Source: CAZOWW01 sp964583765 (GTDB lineage Bacteria; Actinomycetota; Actinomycetes; Actinomycetales; Kineosporiaceae). From it: a DNA stretch of 40,172 nt. Of this stretch, positions 1-7,240 are shown piece by piece; positions within the stretch are counted from its first letter, which is position 1; each line of letters begins with the position of its first letter. The stretch lies in NCBI GenBank assembly GCA_964583765.1, contig CAZOWW010000039.1, positions 1 to 40,172 of the forward strand, written 5' to 3'. The translations under genes were made by a program, and so were the position numbers. A model generated the notes under the pieces. It was not told where the DNA came from. It saw only the letters and a program-made list of their open reading frames with translations, and made no database searches.

Positions 1-844
1 ATCCGGTGGTGCGGTACAGGCGCAGGACGCCGGTGCCGTCGCGGGTGACGATGTCCGCCCGGCCGTCGCCGGTCAGATCCGCCAGCGAGCTCACCACGAC
101 CTCGCCATCGGTCCGCCCGATGAGGGACGTCAGATCGGGAAGACTCCCGTTGAAGACGTCCTGGTCTCCGGGGAGGGCCCCCGAGGAGGCGTACTGCCAG
201 AGCGTCCAGGTGCGCCAACCCGCCGGCAGTGGAGTGGGTGTTCCGGTGTAGTTCGCGATGAACAGGGGATATGCACCGAAAGAGGCGTTGCTTCCGGTGC
301 ACTCGTTCCACCAGAAGGTGTTCGTGTAGATCATCGCCTTACGGCCGGTGCGATCGGCTACTCGCGTGACGAAATCCTGGATCCAGGCAACCATGTGCGC
401 TGGGGTCAGGCCGTAGCACGGCGACGGACTCCCGGAACCGCTCCAGGGCCACTCGATGTCGAGCATCGGAGGCAGGGTCCGGCCGTCGTCGACGTAGCCG
501 GCGTGGTCGAGGAAGAAGTCGGCCTGCACCCTGCCTGTGCTCTTGTCGGGGAGGGCGAAGTGATATCCCCCCGCAAAGACGCCCAAACTCTTCGCGATGG
601 AGTAGTTCCTGGTGAAGTACGGGTCGGTGTACGTGATCCCGTCGGTCACCTTGGCGTAGGAGAACCGGGTTCCGGCAGCGGCGACCGGCGGCCAGTTGAT
701 GGTGCCCTGGTAATTCGAGACATCGATTCCCCTGACCGAGTAGTCGGTGGGGGACGCCTGAGCGGGAACAGCGTCCAGCGCTGCGGACAGGACCAGGACG
801 CAGAGCGAGAGGAGGAGGGAGGTGAGCCGGACAGGTCGTGTCAC
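1..844 (-). CDS. Secreted GH25 lysozyme with C-terminal FG-GAP-type repeats (partial, runs off left edge)
   Basis: Reading left from a GTG at 844 gives 281 codons with no stop before the window edge. An N-terminal signal peptide (basic start MTRPVRLT, hydrophobic LLLSLCVLVLS, cleavage near AQA-SPT) precedes a glycoside hydrolase family 25 domain at about residues 35-225. Family marks seen are GIDVSNYQG at the start, the catalytic acidic pair in MLDIEWPW near residues 129-131, and a C-terminal WTLWQYA strand. GH25 enzymes cut the N-acetylmuramic acid to N-acetylglucosamine bond of peptidoglycan. From about residue 252 the protein enters a DLTGDGRADIVTRD repeat almost identical to the repeats of the next hydrolase upstream, and more copies probably lie beyond the edge. 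A GGGG stretch before the GTG serves as ribosome site. It lies 42 bp downstream of the NlpC/P60 gene on the same strand, so co-transcription is likely. Whether it remodels its own wall or attacks competitors cannot be told. Confidence 0.9.
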   Translation of the reverse strand, partial: MTRPVRLTSLLLSLCVLVLSAALDAVPAQASPTDYSVRGIDVSNYQGTINWPPVAAAGTRFSYAKVTDGITYTDPYFTRNYSIAKSLGVFAGGYHFALPDKSTGRVQADFFLDHAGYVDDGRTLPPMLDIEWPWSGSGSPSPCYGLTPAHMVAWIQDFVTRVADRTGRKAMIYTNTFWWNECTGSNASFGAYPLFIANYTGTPTPLPAGWRTWTLWQYASSGALPGDQDVFNGSLPDLTSLIGRTDGEVVVSSLADLTGDGRADIVTRDGTGVLRLYRTTG

Positions 845-886
845 GATGGTCCCCACTTTCTGTGGCCGGTGGTCTGCCAGACGAGG

Positions 887-1978
887 TCAGAGAAGGTCGA
901 GGCCGTTCCAACCGGTGCCGATCTGCACCGGGGAAGCGACGATTCGGTCGGCCGTGGTGGATCCGGTGGTGCGGTACAGGCGCAGGATGCCGGTGCTGTC
1001 GCGGGTGACGATGTCCGCTCGGCCGTCCCCGGTCAGATCCGCCATCCAGAGGTCGAGGCCGTTCCAGCCGGTGCCGATCTGTGCGGGTGGAGCGACGATC
1101 TGGTTGGTGGTGGATCCGGTGGTGCGGTACAGGCGCAGGATGCCGGTGCTGTCGCGGGTGACGATGTCCGCTCGGCCGTCCCCGGTCAGATCCGCCATCC
1201 AGAGGTCGAGGCCGTTCCAGCCGGTGCCGATCTGTGCGGGTGGAGCGACGATCTGGTTGGTGGTGGATCCGGTGGTGCGGTACAGGCGCAGGATGCCGGT
1301 GCTGTCGCGGGTGACGATGTCCGCTCGGCCGTCCCCGGTCAGGTCTCCCAAGGTGCGCACTGCGGCCGCAGGGGCCGGAGGGGAGTCGTCCTGGATCCGT
1401 GTGTACCGGTACGGCTGGTAGCTCGTGTCCGAGTCGTACGGGTAGGCGATGGTGCGATGCAGCACCCCGATTCCTGTGAACTCGTAGGCGCGGTAGCCGG
1501 CGTGGGTGTTGTCCACCCAGGCTTCGAAGAGCACGGCATGCCCGTCTCCACCGATGCCCGACTTCATCAGCAGGTCCCCGGGTCGGAGCTGGTCCTCGGT
1601 GATCCGGGCGGACGCCTCGGCCAGGTTGTTCGCGGCGGGGGTCGTCACCCGGCTGGTGCCGAGGTGCCAGGCCATGGAGATGTAGCCCGAGCAGTCGCCC
1701 CGGTAGGACCTCCCCTGAGGATCGGAGTACCAATCCCCGTATGCCAGCCCCTTCCCGTACCAGTACGAGGCTCGCTGAACGACCTCCGAGCGGCTGATCG
1801 TCCCGTCCAGTGAGGATGCCGCCCTGGCAGGGGAGATCCCCACGAGGGAAAGGAGGCCGAGGGCACCCAGCGTGAGGCATATGGCGAGGTATGGGCTCGC
1901 CCTTCGTGTACCGGTCCTGCGGGGTCGCAGTTCATGGTGGGGGGTCCTGTCGGATTGCGGGACGGACGGGGAGTCCAT
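887..1978 (-). CDS. Secreted NlpC/P60-type cell-wall peptidase with FG-GAP-type repeats
   Basis: 363 residues from the ATG at 1978. I prefer this start to an in-frame ATG at 2011 because an AGGAGG sits about 11 bases before it, inside the codons of the longer form. A signal peptide (YLAICLTLGALGLLSLVG, cleavage near ARA-ASS) is followed by an NlpC/P60-like papain fold: RGDCSGYISMAW carries the nucleophile Cys near residue 95 and GDGHAVLFEAW the catalytic His near residue 147. Such enzymes usually cut D-Glu to diamino acid bonds in peptidoglycan stem peptides. From about residue 211 to the end are three DLTGDGRADIVTRDSTG repeats with the DxTGDGxxD loop typical of calcium-binding FG-GAP/VCBS propeller blades, probably a wall- or sugar-binding module. 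The partner GH25 lysozyme downstream carries the same module. The exact bond cut is inferred. Confidence 0.88.
   Translation of the reverse strand: MDSPSVPQSDRTPHHELRPRRTGTRRASPYLAICLTLGALGLLSLVGISPARAASSLDGTISRSEVVQRASYWYGKGLAYGDWYSDPQGRSYRGDCSGYISMAWHLGTSRVTTPAANNLAEASARITEDQLRPGDLLMKSGIGGDGHAVLFEAWVDNTHAGYRAYEFTGIGVLHRTIAYPYDSDTSYQPYRYTRIQDDSPPAPAAAVRTLGDLTGDGRADIVTRDSTGILRLYRTTGSTTNQIVAPPAQIGTGWNGLDLWMADLTGDGRADIVTRDSTGILRLYRTTGSTTNQIVAPPAQIGTGWNGLDLWMADLTGDGRADIVTRDSTGILRLYRTTGSTTADRIVASPVQIGTGWNGLDLL
891..1345 (-). repeat. 153-bp tandem repeats inside the NlpC/P60 gene
   Basis: The unit is 153 bp (51 codons, in frame). Copies 961-1113 and 1114-1266 read as identical base for base. Partial copies flank them (891-960 and 1267 to about 1345), the right-hand one identical for roughly the first 75 bases. 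A diverged copy of the same unit lies at 1 to about 90 inside the GH25 gene. Each unit encodes one FG-GAP-like blade with a DLTGDGRAD loop. Third positions show no drift, which implies recent duplication or gene conversion. Confidence 0.95.
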
Positions 1979-2599
1979 TTCCGTTGTTTCCTCCTCGTAT
2001 CGGCGCGACAACGTCCTGACCTCGCGAAAGAGGGCCTCGCGGTCGGCTGGAACCGTCCGCCCCGAGGTGCGGTATTTGTCGCCCCGTCCGTTGCCCTTCC
2101 TTTCCTGGGGCTCGCTGCGAGGGAATCGTTGTGTCCGGGAAAGAGGCCCGGAATCGCGGGTCCGCTTCCGTCCTATCTCCGTCGCCGAGCCGCGGGGAAT
2201 GGGGAGAGGTCCCCATCCCGCTGGGGTTCGACCCGCGAGCGCTCAGCATCACGGACTCCGGTGAGGGGGCGAATGGCCGGTTCCCGGGCATGCGGGACGG
2301 TCTCGGATGCCCGGTCCGCCCCGCGCATTCCCCGAGGACGAACCGGGCGTGGCGGTGGCTGTCCCGGTCTCCACGGACCGGGTTCGGCCTCATCGCGCGA
2401 GTGATCGGGTGCGCTCCGGGGAACTCCCGCAGTCGGGGGAGAAGGATCCTTCGTGTGCCGCGTGGCCCCAGGAACGTGGGGCCGGCCCGGGGGAGGCAGC
2501 TCGGCTGAGCGGCGTCCCCCGGGACCGACCACCCGGGATCGGACCCTGTCGTTCCTGGGGCTGGGGGTGGAGCGAGATGCGTCCGCGAGAGAAACGGCG
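1979..2599. other. Intergenic leader/spacer between pectate lyase and NlpC/P60 peptidase
   Basis: About 620 bases with no credible gene; open frames here lack ribosome sites and coding character. It holds the ribosome site and presumably the promoter of the peptidase gene (minus strand), a hairpin at 2199-2216, and a 12-bp palindrome GAAGGATCCTTC at 2441-2452 within the 3' flank of the pectate lyase gene. I looked for a c-di-AMP (ydaO-type) riboswitch, common before actinobacterial wall hydrolases, and did not recognise one by eye. Confidence 0.5.
2199..2216 (-). terminator. Hairpin downstream of pectate lyase, possible terminator
   Basis: ATGGGGA, a 4-base loop GAGG, then TCCCCAT form a perfect 7-bp stem that can extend through GGG/CCC with one bulged A. 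There is no T-tract, as often in high-GC actinobacteria. It lies between the end of the pectate lyase (2600) and the start of the peptidase (1978), both on the minus strand, so it may separate the two transcripts. Confidence 0.35.
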
Positions 2600-3967
2600 T
2601 CAGATCTTCAGCTTGCCCGCTCCCGCGTTCGCGCTGACCAGTGCCGGCACCGCGGTCGCGGGGTCGACGGGACCCTCGCGCAGGGTGGGTACCCAACCGG
2701 CGTCCGTGCCCAGGTCCGGGTCGTGCACGGCGTTGAAGTCGCTGACCACGCTCGTCGGCAGCAGGGGCTGGGTGCCGATTCGGGTGAGGGTGCCGATCTC
2801 GGTGATCCCGGTGCCGCCCCAGTTGTGGACGATCGCGTCGAGCGGGATGTCCGCGCTCCGCAGGAAGACGTTGTTCTCGGCGTAGATGGCCGAGTAGACG
2901 CCGACTCCCCAGGAGTAGGTGTAGGTCTTCTCGTCCGTGGCCACGTAGTAGTTGTCGTACACGTCGACCTGGCCGAAGCGCACCCGCGGCGCGCGCTGGC
3001 CGACGTTGGCGAACCGGTTGTGGTGCAGCGTGACCCGGAGCTTGCCGACGTCCGCCCCCACGGTGTTGGTCGAACCGATGAGCATCGTCTTGTCGTGGTC
3101 GGCGAAGACCGAGTACTCCACGGTGACCAGGTCGGAGGCCTTGGTGATGTCGAGCAGCCCGTCGTGCCACTGGTAGGGCCGGCCGAAGCAGAGCGGCTGG
3201 CTGCTGTCGTGGTCGTTCCCGTCGCTGAAGGTGTCGTGGTCGAACCAGACGTTGGTCGAGCCGATCACCGAGGCGGTGTCGTAGAGGGAGTTCCAGTTGC
3301 CGCTCGCCCCGTCGGTGGGGTCCCAGGCGGGGAAGCAGTCCCGCGCGTCCTCGAGGGTGAGGTTGCGCACGATGACGTTGGACACCTTGTTGACCATGAG
3401 GTTGATGCCGGTCAGCTTCGCGCCCGGCAACCCGATGATGGTCGTGTTCGATCCGACGTAGATCTTTACCCGTTCGGTCTGGTTCTTGGCCGAGGTTGCC
3501 CGGGCGTCCTCCAGCGGTCCGCTGGGCAGTACGCGACCCCAGACGGAGGGGTCGTAGGTGGACAGGAAGGCGTCCAGGTCGTAGCCGGGGGCGGCGTAGT
3601 CGGCGCAGGTCAGGGGCGTGCCGTCGTCCCGCACGTTGCCACGGATCTTCCCGGAGATGAAGATGATCTTAGGGGTGGCGTTGGCCGCATTGGTGGTGTT
3701 GTCTCCCCCGAGGGCCGCGACCAGTTGCGTGCGGTTGCTCGCGACGACCACATGTGCGGCGTCGGCGGTGGATCCGCCGGTGGTGCCCGTGCCCGAGGCG
3801 GCCCAGCCGTCGCTCGCGGGCAGCACCTGCCGGGACAGGGCCATGGCGGCGGGGGACGGTTGGGCCATGGCCGAGGCAGATGAGGAGGCGGCCCAGGTCA
3901 GGGCCAGGGATGCTGCGGTACCGGTCGCGGCCAGGGCGGCCGTGACCCGGAGTGCTCGATCGCGCAT
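2600..3967 (-). CDS. Secreted pectate lyase, polysaccharide lyase family 1
   Basis: 455 residues with an N-terminal signal peptide (MRDRALRVTAALAATGTAAS..., cleavage near residues 32-35). The mature protein reads as a right-handed parallel beta-helix of the PL1 family: TTIIGLPGAKLTG, a Ca-binding region with WFDHDTFSDGNDHD, then DGLLDITKASD, FADHDKTMLIGSTN, LRVTLHHNRF and GQRAPRVRFG. The arginine in the APRVR segment (about residue 326) fits the catalytic Arg of PL1. These enzymes cleave polygalacturonate by beta-elimination with Ca2+, releasing 4,5-unsaturated oligogalacturonides. An AAGGAGC site precedes the ATG at 3967. It lies 77 bp downstream of the cupin gene at the end of the uronate operon, which fits it supplying that operon's substrate. 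Pectin lyase rather than pectate lyase activity cannot be fully excluded. Confidence 0.93.
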   Translation of the reverse strand: MRDRALRVTAALAATGTAASLALTWAASSSASAMAQPSPAAMALSRQVLPASDGWAASGTGTTGGSTADAAHVVVASNRTQLVAALGGDNTTNAANATPKIIFISGKIRGNVRDDGTPLTCADYAAPGYDLDAFLSTYDPSVWGRVLPSGPLEDARATSAKNQTERVKIYVGSNTTIIGLPGAKLTGINLMVNKVSNVIVRNLTLEDARDCFPAWDPTDGASGNWNSLYDTASVIGSTNVWFDHDTFSDGNDHDSSQPLCFGRPYQWHDGLLDITKASDLVTVEYSVFADHDKTMLIGSTNTVGADVGKLRVTLHHNRFANVGQRAPRVRFGQVDVYDNYYVATDEKTYTYSWGVGVYSAIYAENNVFLRSADIPLDAIVHNWGGTGITEIGTLTRIGTQPLLPTSVVSDFNAVHDPDLGTDAGWVPTLREGPVDPATAVPALVSANAGAGKLKI

Positions 3968-4028
3968 GTCGGTCAGCTCCTTTGCTGATCTGAGGAGAGG
4001 TGCGCGGGGTCTGCAGGATGAGGGGCTA

Positions 4029-4068
4029 GCGGTGCCTGTTCCGGTCAGGCGGTGCCTGTTCCGGTGAG
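4029..4068 (-). repeat. 20-bp duplication at the 3' end of the cupin gene
   Basis: GCGGTGCCTGTTCCGGT occurs at 4029-4045 and again at 4049-4065, a 20-bp period. The stop codon of the cupin lies between the copies (4045-4047), so the duplication adds a short TGTGTA tail or leaves a copy in the untranslated region. Confidence 0.8.
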
Positions 4069-4434
4069 CCCGGGCGCGGCACCCTCCGTGCCGGCCCCGG
4101 GCAGGGGGTCGAGTTGCATCCAGGTGAAGACCAGGGGGACCGGGCCGGTGCTGACGAGGTGGTGGTCCTCGCCGGGCTCGATCACCACGACCTCACCGGG
4201 CGCGAAGGTGTCCGCCGCATGCCCGTCGATCTCGAGCGTCCCGGAACCCTGGAAGATCCAGAAGAGCTCGTGCGTGTGGGGATGGACATGCGGGTCGTCG
4301 CCGTCGTGGGTGCGGAATCCGGGTTCGTCGTAGCGCCGGAAACCGCCCTTGGCGACCGGTCGGGGAGGGTCGACCACCCCCGGCACGAGCGGACCGGTGC
4401 CGGGCGGGATCTGGGCGAAGGTCAGCTTGCGCAT
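4045..4434 (-). CDS. Single-domain cupin, KdgF-like candidate of pectin breakdown
   Basis: 129 residues. The metal-binding cupin motif 1 is HVHPHTHELFWIFQGSG (about residues 50-66: several His plus a Glu), and motif 2 is PGEDHHLVSTG near residue 90. No signal peptide, so cytoplasmic. It overlaps the end of the upstream Gfo/Idh gene by 13 bp and is followed by the pectate lyase. An AAGGTGA site stands just before the ATG. Small cupins in pectin loci include KdgF, which turns 4,5-unsaturated monouronates into the linear 4-deoxy-5-keto-uronate; size and context fit, but other sugar-binding cupins look alike, so the function is inferred. Residues after about 110 are Gly/Thr-rich and contain a short duplicated tail. 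Confidence 0.85.
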   Translation of the reverse strand: MRKLTFAQIPPGTGPLVPGVVDPPRPVAKGGFRRYDEPGFRTHDGDDPHVHPHTHELFWIFQGSGTLEIDGHAADTFAPGEVVVIEPGEDHHLVSTGPVPLVFTWMQLDPLPGAGTEGAAPGLTGTGTA

Positions 4435-5756
4435 GGATCACCTTCCGGTTTCCGGACCACCCGGTCCTTCGGGGGGAGGACGGCACCGTCCTGAGGGGAG
4501 CGCACGGCACCGTCCTGAGGGGAAAGGACCACGCGGTGCGGAGCCGTGGCCCAGGGGACGGACAGTTCGGACAGCAGTGCGTGGCGGCGGACGGCGTCCC
4601 GCAGCAGCAGATCGATCCCGCGGATGGTGTGCCCGCCCTCGGAATGCGGTCGCAGGAACTCCCGCGGGACGAGGACCGGCTCGGGCGCCTCGACGAGCAC
4701 CTCGAGCAGGCTCGTGAAACCAGCGGTGCGCTCGAGCGGGCAGATCAGAGGGACGGCGGGATCGGCGCGGTGCCGGAGCAGGTTGACCAGCAGCGGGGTC
4801 CGCCCGAGCGGGAGCGACCAGCCTCCGCCCGCCTCCTGTCCCGGCAGGCGCAGCCGGTCCGTGGGGTACTCCAGGGCGGCCGTCCCGCCGTCCCCGGTCA
4901 CCTCGATCTCCCCGGCGACGAAGGACGCCGAGCGCAGGGACACCGCGACCAGCAGGGACGGCCCGTCGGCGAGCGTGATCCGGGCCACGGTGGTGTCGTC
5001 CACCTCGATCTCCGAGGTGCGGTACCGCTCGACCTCCAGCAGCGTGGGCCGGACCCCGACGGTAGGGACAACGGTGGCCTCGGCCAGGGCGAGTACCTGC
5101 ATCACGGCGTGCGCGAACGGGTTCACCAGGGCGCCGTCCACCACGGGACGCCCGTCCAGCCTGCGCCGTCCGGCCCAGGCCGAGCGTTGCCAGTAGCGGT
5201 CGGGACGCCACCAGGCGCCGACCGCGCCGATCCGCGGCACGGTGCCGAGCAGGCCGGCGCGCAGCCGGTCCACGAGACGGTCGAGCGCCACGGATCCCAG
5301 GGCCTGGAACCCGACCTGGCACGCGCGCCCCGAGGCACGCACTGCCGCGAGCAGTTCGGCGTGCTCGGCGAGTGAGGCCACCGGCGGCTTCTCCAGCAGC
5401 AGATCGGCGCCGGTGGCCAGCACGTCGAGGGCGATCGGCAGGTGGGTGGCCGGTGGGGTGCAGACCACGACCACGTCGGGGCGGGTGCGTTCGAGGAGCT
5501 GCCGGTGGTCGGGCAACACCGGGACGCCGTCGAGCGGGGCGTCGGGCTCGTCCGGGACCGGTCGGGGATCGGCCAGGCCGACCAGCCGGAGGTGCCCGGC
5601 CTGCTCGAGGGCGTGGATGGTGCGTCGGTGGGTGAGCCCGTGCCCGGTGGCCCCCACGAGCGCGACCCGGGGGAGCCGGTCGTCACCGCGGGTGCGGCTG
5701 CTGCCGATCACGCCTGTCCGGGGGGCGCCGTTGCCGCTGTCGCTCACGCTCGTCAT
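4422..5756 (-). CDS. Gfo/Idh/MocA family oxidoreductase (second of the operon)
   Basis: 444 residues. A 30-residue polar extension precedes the Rossmann nucleotide-binding segment VALVGATGHGLTHRRTI, then RPDVVVVCTPPATH and the family hallmark LLEKPP (Lys of the EKP motif). The C-terminal half has the alpha/beta substrate fold of Gfo/Idh/MocA dehydrogenases, which oxidise or reduce sugars and sugar acids with NAD(P). Start and stop codons overlap by ATGA with the upstream fructuronate reductase-like gene (stop at 5753), and its end overlaps the cupin, so translation is probably coupled. The substrate is unknown; the setting suggests a uronate or hexonate. The last 35 residues repeat SPQDGAV twice, encoded by a 24-bp DNA repeat, and look like a recent low-complexity addition. 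Confidence 0.88.
   Translation of the reverse strand: MTSVSDSGNGAPRTGVIGSSRTRGDDRLPRVALVGATGHGLTHRRTIHALEQAGHLRLVGLADPRPVPDEPDAPLDGVPVLPDHRQLLERTRPDVVVVCTPPATHLPIALDVLATGADLLLEKPPVASLAEHAELLAAVRASGRACQVGFQALGSVALDRLVDRLRAGLLGTVPRIGAVGAWWRPDRYWQRSAWAGRRRLDGRPVVDGALVNPFAHAVMQVLALAEATVVPTVGVRPTLLEVERYRTSEIEVDDTTVARITLADGPSLLVAVSLRSASFVAGEIEVTGDGGTAALEYPTDRLRLPGQEAGGGWSLPLGRTPLLVNLLRHRADPAVPLICPLERTAGFTSLLEVLVEAPEPVLVPREFLRPHSEGGHTIRGIDLLLRDAVRRHALLSELSVPWATAPHRVVLSPQDGAVRSPQDGAVLPPKDRVVRKPEGDPCAS
4478..4523 (-). repeat. 24-bp direct repeat with inverted-repeat core at the 3' end of the Gfo/Idh gene
   Basis: ACGGCACCGTCCTGAGGGGA occurs at 4480-4499 and 4504-4523. The first copy contains a full palindrome GGACGG-CA-CCGTCC (4478-4491). 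Both are in frame and encode SPQDGAV units. Confidence 0.8.
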
Positions 5757-7240
5757 GGGGTCGCCGCCTCGCGCAGTGCCCCCCGTACCCCGTGCCGGTC
5801 GAGGACCCGCAGCCAGCTGATCACGAGCGTGCGCAGTTCCTCGTCGTCGGCGAGTTCCGGCGGGATCACCGCGGACACGCCCAGCAGGGCACCGGCGAGG
5901 CCCTCCGGGGTGTCCGGTGCGGCCCGGACCGCCGCCCGCAGGGTGTCGGCGAGCGGATCGTTCAGGGGCAACGGGCCACCGTCGTCCGCCCGGCCGCGCA
6001 CGAAGCGCATCCACCCGGAGAGCACCAGGGCCGCCCAGCGCGGGCTCGCTCCGGCCTGCCGTCGATCGGTGATCGTGCCGATCAGGCGTTGGGGCAGCTT
6101 CTGCGTGCCGTCCATCGCCACCTGCAGGGTGCGGTGCCCGAGGGCCGGGTTCGCGAACCGTTCGAGCACGGTGTCCGCGTACGTCCGCGCGTCCTGGCCG
6201 GGTGGTGGTGCGAGGGTCGGTGCGATGTCCTCGTCCACGAACCGGCGGAGCAGGTCGGTGGCTCCGGGCAGCCGCAGCGCCTCGGCGATGGTCTCGACCC
6301 CGGCCAGGGCACCCAGGTAGGCGAGTGCGGAGTGCAGGGAGTTGAGCGCGCGGAGTTTCATCCGCTCCCAGGGCTCGACGTCGTCGGTGAGCACGGCACC
6401 GGCTCGGTCCCACGCCGGCCGGCCGCCCGGGAAGTCGTCCTCGATCACCCACTGCCGGAACGGCTCCGCGCACACGGGGGCCGCGTCGCTGACCCCCAGC
6501 AGGGCTCCGGCCCGTTCGAGCAGTTCGGGGGTGGTCGCGGGGACGATGCGGTCGACCATCGTCGTGGGGAAGCCCACCTCCTCGCCCACCCAGGCGAGGA
6601 CGTCGTCCTGACCGGCCAGGGCGAGCCGCTCGTGCACGACACGGCGCAGCACGTGCCCGTTGCCGGGCAGGTTGTCGCAGCTCACGAGCGCGATCGGTCC
6701 GGCGCCAGCGCCGGCTCGGCGGATCAGCCCGCGCACGAGCAGAGACATGACGCCGCCGGGGTCCGGCGCTGCGCCCTGCCCATGGGGACCGGTCCCGGAC
6801 GTCCAGCCGTTGCCCGACCCCGTGCCGTAGGCCTTCTCGGTGACCGTGAACGTGACGACGCGGATCGCGGGGTCGGCGAGGCGGGCCAGGACCGACTCGG
6901 GGTCGCCCGCCGCGTGGACCAGCTCGGTGTGCACGCCGACCACCCGGGGAACCGCGCGGTCGGCATCGAGGCTGAGCACGCTGTAGAGCCGGTCCTGGGC
7001 AGCGAGGCGTTCGAGCACGTCCCGGGATCGCGGGGCGACGCCGACGATCCCCCAGTCCCCGCCGGCGGCGGCGATGGCGTCCTCCGTGTAGACGGCCTGG
7101 TGCGCCCGGTGGAAGGCGCCCAGTCCCAGGTGGAGGATTCCGCTGCCGAGGCTCCGGGGGTCCACCCGCGGTCGGGCCTCGGTGGGCACCTGGGCCAGGG
7201 AACCGAGGCCGAGCCGTCGCAACTCCGCGGACACCGTCAT
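5753..7240 (-). CDS. Fructuronate reductase / mannitol dehydrogenase family (UxuB-like)
   Basis: 495 residues from the ATG at 7240, a normal length for polyol-specific long-chain dehydrogenases. The N-terminus has the family signature LHLGLGAFHRAHQAVYTEDA (residues 36-55). VVTFTVTEKAYG follows near residue 131, and the catalytic Lys-Asn-His triad lies in MKLRALNSLHS near residue 295, with the spacing of characterised mannitol dehydrogenases. In a uronate operon the expected reaction is NADH-dependent reduction of fructuronate to mannonate (UxuB) or tagaturonate to altronate. The GAFHRAHQ form is closer to UxuB and MtlD than to UxaB. The gene overlaps its neighbours by ATGA on both sides (enolase stop at 7237, Gfo/Idh start at 5756). 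Substrate choice is inferred from context. Confidence 0.9.
   Translation of the reverse strand: MTVSAELRRLGLGSLAQVPTEARPRVDPRSLGSGILHLGLGAFHRAHQAVYTEDAIAAAGGDWGIVGVAPRSRDVLERLAAQDRLYSVLSLDADRAVPRVVGVHTELVHAAGDPESVLARLADPAIRVVTFTVTEKAYGTGSGNGWTSGTGPHGQGAAPDPGGVMSLLVRGLIRRAGAGAGPIALVSCDNLPGNGHVLRRVVHERLALAGQDDVLAWVGEEVGFPTTMVDRIVPATTPELLERAGALLGVSDAAPVCAEPFRQWVIEDDFPGGRPAWDRAGAVLTDDVEPWERMKLRALNSLHSALAYLGALAGVETIAEALRLPGATDLLRRFVDEDIAPTLAPPPGQDARTYADTVLERFANPALGHRTLQVAMDGTQKLPQRLIGTITDRRQAGASPRWAALVLSGWMRFVRGRADDGGPLPLNDPLADTLRAAVRAAPDTPEGLAGALLGVSAVIPPELADDEELRTLVISWLRVLDRHGVRGALREAATP

Noticed and set aside
961..1345. CRISPR-like direct repeats
   Set aside because: The repeats are 153 bp, in frame, without spacers, and encode protein blades.
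339..1880. Long antisense and alternative-frame open frames over the two wall hydrolase genes
   Set aside because: They lack ribosome sites and family motifs, are rich in Arg/Pro/Gly, and mirror the real genes in another frame, as expected in very GC-rich DNA.
2012..2532. Small open frames in the gap between pectate lyase and peptidase
   Set aside because: No ribosome sites, no recognisable protein pattern, and overlapping frames on both strands of equal quality.
1979..2599. c-di-AMP (ydaO-type) riboswitch before the wall hydrolase genes
   Set aside because: The class is common in this context in actinobacteria, but I could not find its conserved sequence blocks on the minus strand; a covariance search would decide.
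4422..6473. A 683-codon frame that seems to extend the Gfo/Idh protein at its N-terminus
   Set aside because: The first 239 codons are another frame of the fructuronate reductase-like gene; the ATGA overlap at 5753-5756 sets the true start.
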